Source: Hypsibius dujardini (lineage: Eukaryota > Tardigrada > Eutardigrada > Parachela > Hypsibiidae). Taken from it: a DNA stretch of 23,779 bases. Made by a program: the position numbers and the translations under genes. The notes under the pieces were generated by a model that saw only the letters and a list, made by a program, of their open reading frames with translations, did not search any database and had not been told where the DNA came from. Of this stretch, positions 9,292 to 18,755 are shown in pieces. The stretch is taken from NCBI GenBank assembly GCA_001579985.1, contig LRSR01007478.1, positions 1-23,779 of the forward strand, in the 5' to 3' direction. Each line of letters begins with the position of its first letter. The stretch's first letter is position 1.

Positions 9292-9811
9292 GATTGAATG
9301 TTTATCTTGACAGGGAGCAGTGTAACAGTGACCGCGTCTATCTCTGAATCGCCTGTTTCAGAAGGGTTTTTTCTCTCGGCAAAATTTCAGTCTTCACTTG
9401 CGTCGGTTTGTGCGGATTTCAGTTTGATTCGAACGCCGTCTGTGCCAGATGTGACGGAAGTAAGCCAGAAGGTTTCCATTTGACCCTTTCCCTGTGGAGA
9501 AATAATGCAAAACAGGTTAACTGGTGTCGCCTATTTTCATGCTCGTTTTTCGCACCATTAGCAGTAAAAAAAAGTTTAAAAAAGTATGAAAGACATAAGG
9601 CTTTCTGTGGAAGCAGAATAAGCTTTTTTTAAACTTATGCTTGTTTTTTAAAACTGAAGCAGTATTTTTATGCCATCCAAGCTTGAAAAAATATGGCAAA
9701 ATAGTGGGGCAAATATCTGACTTGGGGCATCATTCAAGTGCCGAATTCAGAATCACTTCGAAATATTTTATTATTTAGACATATTGTTGTGATGAAAGCA
9801 AAAATGTATTT

Positions 9812-9827
9812 CCCCGCTTAAGCGGGG
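9812..9827. repeat. Perfect 16 bp palindrome CCCCGCTTAAGCGGGG
   Basis: A GC-rich, exactly self-complementary 16-mer inside strongly AT-rich DNA. It could be a binding site for a dimeric factor or an element remnant. Confidence 0.8.
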
Positions 9828-9978
9828 CAAAGTTTTTTTATGATATTTCAAAATTGAGAAAACACTGGAAGATTCCGTTTCCTTTCATTTTCACCGATGA
9901 TTTTTAGAACTAAATTAAATTCGGCCTTTTTTAAGACTATCCCATTTAAAATTAAAATCATTTTAATTTAATTTGAAG

Positions 9979-10008
9979 TCGATTTTTTGGCATCAACCAA
10001 AAAATCGA
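9979..10008. repeat. Perfect hairpin, 12 bp arms and 6 nt loop
   Basis: TCGATTTTTTGG, loop CATCAA, then the exact complement CCAAAAAATCGA. No gene spans it. Confidence 0.8.
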
Positions 10009-10954
10009 GGTGAGTAGGGGGAGTTATAGACCAAAAACTGGAGTTCCTCTCAGGAAGTATCGCTCCTTTTTGAGAGGTACTCAGAGCTGCGTCCCCTGAT
10101 CTCCGAAGAATATGTGAGTGATGCCAATCAACTCGAAATTGACTTTGGAATGAAACAGCAATTAAAATAGCTGTTCTTGATGATAATGAAACGTTACTTC
10201 TAAAAACTTTTGCTTTGTTTAGATCAGCACATGCCACGCCTCTAGTTTAAACGTACCTTCACATCCACAAGTCCCCTCGATTCGAAGACGTAATGCGAAT
10301 TGTTAATGAGGAGAGCTTTTGTGGCTAACGTGCATTGTATCTTTCCAGCTGAAAGTGGAGAAAAAACCAAACAACTCTTAGCAAGCTGCCTTATTAATCT
10401 ACATAAAAATTGTATGATTGGCGGAACCGACCTTCACCACTTGTTTCCATCCGAGAGGCAGTATTGACAGTATCTCCGAATCTTAATCGCGGTTTAAAAA
10501 ATAAAAAAATATCTAATTTGTGGAGCACATTTTTAATCCCAGCAAAAAGAGAGTATTAATAAAAATTGCTCACAGACAATATTTCGGCAGCTTAGCGCCG
10601 ACGATGCCCGCAACGCATGGACCTACAACATTCAAGGACATAATTCTGTAAGTCAGTTTCTCGCCAAGCGCAACAGCATATATAATTAAAAAACATAAAT
10701 TCGGTAGACATCTTGCTTAGATTAAATTAAATAAACTGCACTTGATAAATTAATAAACCAATAATAGACTAACAAACTTTATAAGCTACGGTGTATTAAT
10801 AGAATAATGTAAATAATTAATAACATACACGCACTATTATATAAATAATGTCTATTATCATATATATAAGTAATATTTATAATTAAAAATATCTGGCAGT
10901 TTTTGTTGTAGACCACAACAGCACAGCTGTACAGGGAAAGTCCTCTTATCTTAG

Positions 10955-13094
10955 TCAGTACGTCACAGGGTCTTTTTCAAAACGACATTCAGTTCCATTC
11001 AGTTTCGCTTCTTGCTGTGGCTGCGACTCGCCCGAACAACTGAACCGAATGGAAAGATCGACAATTACCGGTCGGCCCTTGTTAAATTTAACGCCATACT
11101 TTTCTTGTATACGTTTTACTAGTAACTTTGAAAGTGTAAGAAATGGCCAAGCGTTTTCGCTCTGGGCATTTAAAAGAAGCACGACCTGAGAAATACACGC
11201 GGAAAGGAAATGCTCGATTGTAGTGCATTTCCCAAGAAAAGGATTTGATTTGGGCATTTTTGCATCTTCTTGTTCGGTCGGCTTGAGCTGGACCGCGTTA
11301 TCGATCCGTTAAGCTGACATCTCAAGTTTGAGACGCTTCAGTAGAAACTGACCCTGTGACGTACGCAAACTAAGAGGATTTTTACTGTAGTACAGTGTGA
11401 GTGGGTTACCAGAATGAATCCCGACGCGTAGCCGCAAGTTGACCTTCGTTATTCCTTGCAGTCTCAGCTGGGAAACTCTTTTCTGAATTTCGACCACCAT
11501 CATGGCAATCTCTTCTGCGTGACGGCCTTCATTCCTCGTAGGCAGACCGCTGACGACCTACAACCAGACATACCAGAACCACAATGAGTACAAAGTATGA
11601 GGCAAAATGTGTATTTCGGCTCACTCTTCACTTGGTCGATACATCGACTCACTCATGGGTTTCTCTTTGATGGCAGGTGCTTGATTATTTGATTTGCTGC
11701 ACTATATCCTAGTATAATATAGCACCTCTAGAAATCCAACAATCAAGCAGGCGCCATCAAAGAGAAATGCCTGAATGAGCCAATTTATCGATCGAGTTGA
11801 GGGTGAGCCGAAATATACACTTTGCCTTATACTTTATATACGTAGTTTAAAGTATATTGCGCCGGAGCGACGGTAAATGCACTGGAGCTGAATGATTGAA
11901 CAATGGCATGGCAAGGTACAAAATTCAATAATAATAAATGAATAATGGTAAATAATGACAAATGAAAATGATCATTAAAGGAAAAATAATTATATGTATG
12001 AAATATTAATAATTTACCAAAAGTGCATCGTATAGGGATTCCACACGATAGACGTCTCGGACCTCCAACACCGCATCGTACAGATCTTGCAGCGAGCTCA
12101 GCGAAGCGATATAGGCTGCTGCCGTAGGGACGCCTTTTTTAACGACGTCCAGAAAACCCGGAACGTCAGCAAAGGTGACTGTAACGCTGTCGTAGGTCTC
12201 CGGGTGGACGTTGGTACCACTCATCAAAATTTGAGCGATACTCCTGTTGTAAAATGCGGGATGTAGATGAATCAGGTTTTCACAAATAATTATGTAGCAA
12301 TAGACATGGCAGAAACCAAGGCATTCAGTACCGGTATTTCATTTCAAGACAAAAGACAGATGCAGATTAAATCAATGCAAGAAAATGGAGAAACAAAAAA
12401 ACAGACACAGACACAGACACAGACACAGACACAGACACAGACACAGACACAGGCACATGCACAGACACAGACACAGACACAGACACAAACACGCAGACAT
12501 AGACAGAGCCACAGAGATCTCAGACAAATATTCAAAAGGAGATTACAGAAACTTTACTTTGGCAGGATGCAGCTCAGCAAATGTCCCGTACGTTCCTTTT
12601 CCTCCATGAACTGGTTAGTTTTTTCTTGGATCTGTTTTTCCAGTCCAATGGCGTACTTCTCCATCTTTCGCACTAAATGATTAACTAAACTTGCCTCCCC
12701 TAATTTGCCTCTCATCAGCATGAAGACCACTTTGACGCGAGAAAAAGCCGGACGCATATCTGGGTCTTCATCCCAGCAGGCTTCGATCAATTGAAGTAGC
12801 TGAGTATCTATCCGGGATTTTGTCAGCTTTAGCGGTGGACGCAATGGAGGTTGAGATCCACGCTTAACCTTAAAAAATTTTCACGCGTTTAAACTTTCTT
12901 GAGAAAAAATAGTGACGCTGCCCAATTTACTTCCAGCACGATGTCACGGGCCGAAACTGTGGATTCATTGTTTCCCGTTGCCTTTGTCAACATAAACGGC
13001 TCGGACAGCAGCAGGATCTGCTGAACAACTATACTAAAGCTGTAAATATCCCCTAAAACAAGCGAAAACGATTTAACACAGACAGACAGACAGA

Positions 13095-13150
<56 letters not shown>

Positions 13151-16100
13151 CAGACACAGAGAATTTAAAATCATATTAGAAATGCAATACCTTTTTGTGA
13201 CCCAGACACAGGCATAACATCGCGAAGGTATTCTGGAGCTCTCCAGAGATAGTGTTCATACATTTCATCCGGCAGATGATCCACTGGCGGCTCGAGTACC
13301 CTAGCCGGAACAAAGGATGGCAACCCGAAATCGGAAATCTTCAGAACAAATCGGCTGTCAATGAGGCAATTGAAGCTGGAGAGATGACCGTGTGACTTCA
13401 AAGGCGATGCATGAATGTAGGTCATCCCCTTTTAGATTTAAATTCGAAATTATTGTCAAAAAGATTCCCGTCAATAGAATAAACGCGAACAACATCCGAT
13501 TTACATTGGATAAATCACGCATAAGGGAGAATTTAAATTCCCAATCCAGGTCGAATGAATCGTCCTTCAACAGCTCATCCAGGCATCCTTTGAGGCACAG
13601 CTCGCCAACAACAGCCTCGCATACTCGGTGTTCGGTGAGAAGAATACCGATCACTTTTTGCAATGCATAGAACTCTATCCGTTGAACCTGAAAACAGTAA
13701 TACAAAATGATCAAATATAAAAATAAATAACAAAAACAAAGGTAACGAAAACAAACTATCCGAGTGAATATTCAAAATAACTGAAACTACTAAATTTTAT
13801 ACGTTGTAGACAATGTTTTAATTTGTGTGAAAGGTGAAAACGAAATCTATCCGACGGTTGTTTTCGGAATACTACTAAATTTTTTTAAGGCTCCTATTCA
13901 TCTTACAGCCATGATCTCCCGGTGAAGGAGATAGCTGTCCCGTGGGCGTGGTTCTGGAATATTTCGCAGCTGGATGCGCGATCCCTGGTAGATGAACACC
14001 TTGCCCTCTAAACTAGCCTTGAGGACGACAGTTGTGTCTGGGTTCGTTGTTTCCGTTTTGTGTAGAGATATTGTTTCCTAAGAATTCCATGTGTTACTAA
14101 ATATTCATCATGCTAATTAGACGGGCTAGAAATATACTCCGAATTGATCTCCATGTATAGCAATGAGGACATTATTTGTTTCAAATGTGCTGAGTTGATG
14201 GTGATAAATTTTCCAGGCTAAGGATCGCTTCTTCTCTTGATCCCTAAATCTGTCAAGCATACGAATGCCAATTAAAAACCGGCAATTCACCGATCAACGA
14301 TATGGGTACAGACACAGACAGCAGACACAGACACAGACACAGACACAGACACAGACACAGACACAGACACAGACACAGACACAGACACAGACACAGACAC
14401 AGACACAGACACGTGTGCACAGACGCAAACAAAAGAAATTAATTCAAATTAAAACATCTAACCTTTTGAGCACATAACCGAAGCTAAAAAGTATGGACAA
14501 AACTACTAAGAGCGGCAGGATTATAGCAACTGCGTATTGGCCTTTTGTCAGGCCAAGTTTCGCTCGACATATTGGATTTAGCCCATCAAATCCGCAAAAC
14601 GGTTCGTTCGGCGGTAGGCCTTTTGGCCAATCGTCCGAAATATCGCCCAGAATGTCGACTCGATCGATAACGGGTGGGAAACCCAGAAAATCCTGAAAAA
14701 AATTTGGCATGATCGAATGTCTCAGTCATGGAAATAATGTGCATGAAAATGATCGCTTCCCACGTAGTTCCTCTACATGCCTCGAATCTGCCGTCTACAC
14801 TGTCGAAGCTCCTTATTATGTAGTACCACAGCCGATCGGAGTCGTTGTTGAAACTGACCGGTCCGTTGACGGGACTTCTGAAGGTGTAGTTAGTCGTGAA
14901 GTCCCCGAAATCTCCACCGCTGCTGTAGTTGAGACCGGCTGCCGCCATTTCTTTCACAACGGTCGCGTAGAGTATCACGGCATCGTAAAAGTGACTGATT
15001 ACGGGGTCGACCTTGAGCAGAATTTTGCAGAGATAAATAATCAAAAATATCCTCATCATATATATCAGTTGCATATATTTAAGTTGTATACATTTGCATG
15101 TATTTTATCTAAACACAGTTACTCAGTATATTTTCAGACGCATACATCTATCTGTATTAACATCCGTCTCATATATATACCGGGTGCAGGAAAACTTTTG
15201 GCACTACACTAAAATTCCTGAAAGTAACTCTATATGAACTGATAAAAAACATTTATGTTATATTTCGAATAAAGACCTATAGGTTTTTAAAAAATTTGCT
15301 CGGTTCGACGTTGGAGCAGGAGCAGGTGCTATGCATTGGTTTGTGGCAGCACCTAAAAATTAATCGTGGCCTGGTTAATGGCAAATTTTGCTATGTTCGC
15401 TGACCCAGATCAAACTGGTTCGCATTTCTCAATGCAAAGCGTGAGCAACAAAAAGTTACAACACGTATGTTATAGTACATCGGTGGGGCTATCCCACGCA
15501 AAAAAAAATTAATCTGACGGCAATTTTGGTTTTGAGAAAAGCGAAAACTTCGCAGGGTCAAGTTCAACAAGTTTTTGAAATCGTGCATCTCTAATGTTCA
15601 ATCAAAAATGAAGACCCAAAATGCTATAAAAAACTTTATTGTTTTAGTAAAAAATGGGGCTGCGATAATTGAGCTCTTTAGTGTGATTGAAATTATCCGA
15701 ATCGCATAATAACTGAGACAGTTATTAGCGTGGACCCGTACACCACTTTTGAGTTTGAAAATGTTTATTTTTTTTGAAAGATGGGTTTTGATGGGTCTCC
15801 CTCAATTTAGTGGTGCATGATTAATTGAATATTTCTGATTTTTCTCTTGTACAATACACTGACATAGATCTATAGCTTGTCGTTAATTGGTTTTTAGATT
15901 CGTTTTAAATTTGAGGGAGATATAATACGGTCCATGGGACAAACTATAACAATGCTGGTTCTTGGGTTTTCCGAAACAACTTCTGATTCAACAACCTGAA
16001 TCTGGATTTTAAAAGTGATCGGATAGCCATCAAAGTGGCTTTCCAGAGCAGAAAATATTTTGTCAATAGCACACACACAGTTCAGGCGAGGGCTTGCGAA

Positions 16101-18007
16101 GGCGAGTGCTAAAAGCATTCCCCCATCCGGTATGTCTGTATATTTAATGTTAAAATTTCTTTATTTGGATAATATATACATATATATTATGTAGATAAGC
16201 AAATTTTAGAATTCATAGAGCATAAGCAGTAGTTAATGGAAGCCCGCTCGCTGTTGCTGAGTAGACACTTACCAGTTCAGCATGACCAAGTGAATAATTG
16301 TATTTCTTTTTGGAGATTGATTTTACAGACTGCCAGAAATTGGTGATCTCTGCCGTAGGGAGTGGTTGTAGGCAAAGTACTTGCAGTGGCCGGAAAGCTT
16401 TCCGAACTAGTTCGTCATTTGAGTCATTGTACTTCCAGGTGTAGCGACCCCAGACGGCACTATAATATAGTTCTATCGTGATGAATATCTGGAAACAATG
16501 TTGTTACTAATGAATCCTTGGTAGCAAGGAATTAAATGACTGAATTACATAATCTCCGGATGTCATGCCGAGTTTGTGGGCAGAAATCTAGGAAGTACAA
16601 AGTATACACAGTCCCTGTTATTGAGAAATTTTGAACTAATACACAACCTGGCATGTGTCTGTGTCTGTGTCTGTGTCTGTGTCTGTGTTTGTGTCTGTGT
16701 CTGTGTCTGTTGTATCTGCGTTTGCGTCGACTGCATAAGGCGCATTTACAAAAATTACCATGAAAATCCGAACAACGTCTGCATTGGCAGTGATAATAAC
16801 AACTAAAAAGAAAACGAATAAAAAATGAGTTGTTGTCTATACCGTCGAGTTGTTTTGCTAGTTACGAACGTACCACGGCTTCGTTTCCTAACATCCGACA
16901 GCAGCCGTTGCGTTTTGTTAGTAGACCAGTTATCTGACGAATTGAAGACCATGAATTTCGAATTAATATAGAGCTTCCAGTAGCGCCTCTGGATGGAACT
17001 GGTCACCACCATGCTGAGTTCTCGATAGAATTCGGATGCACGGTCTTGCAGGAAATAGGGAGTTGTGTAGTTTGCAAAGGCCATGAAGCGACTTAACACG
17101 TCGCCGATAGTTGTGAAAGTAATGGAAATCCTAGTCAGCTTGTCATAATCCGCGATAGAGTCCATTGCTCCAAGACCTACATTTTCACTTGGTCTTTCAG
17201 AACAAATTGCGAAACGGCTAGTTAAAGACAAACAAACAGACAAACAAACAGACAGACAGAAAGACAAACAGGCAGGCAGGCAGGCAAACAGGCAGACAGA
17301 CAGACAAACGGATGGACAGACAGACGGATGGACAGAGAGACAGATGGATTGCATCTATACCGGCTGCAGGGCACCCGATAATTGGTGTATCGTAATAATC
17401 TGCGTAGTCATAGAGCGCCTCGGCCGAGGATCCGCAGCCTATATTTTAAATAACACTTTTTAGTCCTCTTTTATCGAAGATAAAGGGCGCAAAACGCTGC
17501 TCCGGATATCCCGTATTAACTGACGAAATTAGCTCTTAAGCCATTGCGCATGCGAATGAAACGCGGCTTGCGTGCGAGTAAAACCCATAAAAAATAGCCG
17601 TCCAATGATCCCCAAGGGCCAAGAGGATCATTATACGGTAGCTGAAACGAACCTGGCCCGATGTAAACATCGCAGATGAGACCTTGATCGCGCACCTCCA
17701 TGGCGTACCCGATGATCTGCGACTTGGGCAGACACTCGCTACCGATGTCGACGTAGTGGCTGGTCAATGTCATGTTGTGCGTCGCGTTGACGGGCATGAG
17801 GAAGAAGTTGGCGTAGTGCAGGGCGAGGTCGAGGGCCGCCACGCTACGGTCGTAGTTGTAGATCACTTTCAAGCCGGTATTTCGTTCGATCATCAGGCAA
17901 ATTCGGAGGGTAAGGTACTTAACTCCCGAATTTCCAGATGGGATTGAACTGACGGCTGGAATAGGCTGAATCGTGAAAATGATAATTAAACCAGACAGAA
18001 ACAACAT
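10955..18007 (-). CDS. Receptor-type guanylate cyclase with degenerate cyclase domain (1,098 aa model)
   Basis: Single-pass receptor of the natriuretic-peptide-receptor type. Seventeen exons on the minus strand: 17653-18007, 17361-17438, 16874-17176, 16759-16802, 16549-16587, 16273-16488, 14799-15011, 14463-14692, 14138-14243, 13907-14077, 13505-13687, 13191-13428, 12931-13052, 12558-12868, 12018-12243, 11410-11557 and 10955-11268; the sum is 3,297 nt with all phases matching. Order: signal peptide (MLFLSGLIIIFTIQPIPAVS); ligand-binding domain to about residue 420 (YIGPG/CGSSAEALYDYADYYD, GCPAAG, GAMDSIADYDKLTRISITFT, ITIELYYSAVWG, FYDAVILYA); juxtamembrane WPKGLPPNEPFCGFDG; TM about 470-489; kinase-homology domain about 545-815 (HGHLSSFNCLIDSRFVLKIS then DFG, LWRAPEYLR, GSQKGDIYSF, ACWDEDPDMRPAF), with the usual VAIK lysine replaced (YQGSRIQLRNI); coiled-coil dimerisation helix (EKQIQEKTNQFMEEKE); cyclase domain about 870-1075. 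In the last domain FADVPGF keeps the first metal Asp, RVESLYDALL is altered and the NTASR motif is not recognisable, so activity is doubtful. The exon 7/8 donor and exon 17 acceptor are the weakest calls. Confidence 0.92.
11589..11840. mobile_element. Foldback MITE-like element in receptor cyclase intron 15
   Basis: The first ~90 bp and the last ~90 bp are inverted copies of each other. The left arm, starting acaaagtatgaggcaaaatg and containing TTTCGGCTCAC and TTTCTCTTTGATGGC, matches the complement of the right arm with scattered mismatches. The unique centre is ~70 bp. TA occurs at both edges, compatible with a TA target duplication. No coding capacity. It lies between exons 15 and 16 of the receptor cyclase. 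Confidence 0.8.
12401..12488. repeat. (CAGACA)n in receptor cyclase intron 14
   Basis: About 14 hexamers with a few substitutions. It reads TGTCTG in the sense direction of the gene. Gln/Thr-rich open frames over it are artefacts. Confidence 0.95.
13078..13160. repeat. (CAGA)n in receptor cyclase intron 12
   Basis: About 80 bp of CAGA tetramers with a few CAGACA units, in the 138 bp intron between exons 12 and 13. It makes up most of that intron. Confidence 0.95.
14308..14412. repeat. (CAGACA)n in receptor cyclase intron 8
   Basis: Almost perfect hexamer run of ~100 bp between exons 8 and 9 of the receptor cyclase. Confidence 0.95.
15012..16272 (-). other. Longest intron (6) of the receptor cyclase
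   Basis: 1.26 kb, phase 0. It contains TA-rich microsatellite-like DNA (15050-15180 and 16170-16190), a mariner-like end at about 15178-15206, and a 75-codon open frame at 15894-16118 on the minus strand. That frame includes NPRTSIVIVCPMDRI, faintly like the core strand of a ligand-binding domain. Its possible splice phases (1/1) do not fit this phase-0 intron, so it is left out of the model. Confidence 0.5.
16654..16710. repeat. (TGTCTG)n in receptor cyclase intron 4
   Basis: Nine or so hexamers, opposite in orientation to the runs in introns 8 and 14 of the same gene. Confidence 0.95.
17227..17345. repeat. Degenerate CAGA/CAAA/CAGG tetramer repeat in receptor cyclase intron 2
   Basis: About 120 bp of 4-bp units (CAGA, CAAA, CAGG, GGAT variants) filling most of the intron between exons 2 and 3. 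On the minus strand it gives a spurious Cys/Leu/Ser/Val-rich open frame. Confidence 0.9.
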
Positions 18008-18456
18008 TTTTTCAAGTAGTTGTGAAATAAAAGTTTGCGACGTCCGCCAAACAAAAAAAGCATCAGCTTTCATCCAGATAAGTATCCTTAATAACGACTT
18101 CAACGAAAATATAGTTGATATTAATGTGTTGTAATATCTGTCTAAAAAACTTGAGTAGCATGAAGGTCTTATTAAATTACATATATACAAATAGACAAAA
18201 AAAAAGAAGATTTCTGTATTTGTTGGCTGAAATATTCGGGTAAAAAAAGGCTCAAATAGTGATCGTATTATTACTAGAAAAATGATTGAGGTAGAAGTGT
18301 TAGACGCAATTCTTGCGTGTATATAGTGTTGACTGAAAGCAACCCCTTTCCGTGCGTGGGGAAATGGACAAACACACCCAAATTCGTCCAATGAGGGCTC
18401 TAATCGGCTTTGTCTCCTAGTCCAGGGAGACGTGACGCGTACGATCTTCTGTCTGG
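18008..18456. promoter_or_regulatory. Divergent intergenic region between receptor cyclase and CRAT
   Basis: The two start codons (18007 minus, 18457 plus) face away from each other, 449 bp apart. Any promoter for both genes, with their 5' UTRs, should lie here unless upstream noncoding exons exist further away. No convincing TATA box in good position was seen on either side. The minus-strand frame stays open far upstream of the chosen receptor start, but only the Met at 18007 gives a compact signal peptide. Confidence 0.5.
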
Positions 18457-18695
18457 ATGAAGAGGTCTTCAGCACCGGATATTACCAATAGGATCAGGTG
18501 AGTGTCCCATTGCAAGTTTATTTTTCTGTTTACCGTTTATATCGGTGTTGCATTGTATAGTGAGGGTCTGCGATGTAACGTGGGATGCGAGGGTTAAGTC
18601 CAACGCACGTGATGACCTGATTTACTGTACAGTAACAGGTAGGCAGGCAGGCAGACGGGCAGGCAGGTAGGCAGGTAGGCAGGCAGACAGACGGG

Positions 18696-18755
<60 letters not shown>

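Larger units (their letters stand above)
8703..10954. other. Intergenic DNA between the cadherin-like cluster and the receptor cyclase
   Basis: About 2.2 kb, AT-rich, especially 10480-10900. Open frames of 60-106 codons (for example 8977-9297 plus and 9968-10237 minus) have no recognisable domain or consistent splice context and are not called. It holds a (CT)n run at 9265-9291, a perfect palindrome at 9812-9827 and a perfect hairpin at 9979-10008. It should also contain the copy 1 promoter (near 8703) and the receptor cyclase 3' UTR (below 10955). Confidence 0.5.

Noticed and set aside
8977-9483. Two consecutive plus-strand open frames with Ser-rich ends
   Set aside because: No domain, no phase-consistent splice links, and the C-terminal SLSLSLS is the CT microsatellite.
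17516-18475. Single 319-aa minus-strand protein
   Set aside because: Only the part from Met at 18007 to the donor at 17653 matches the receptor ligand-binding domain. The upstream part is open by chance, and the end after 17653 is intron read-through.
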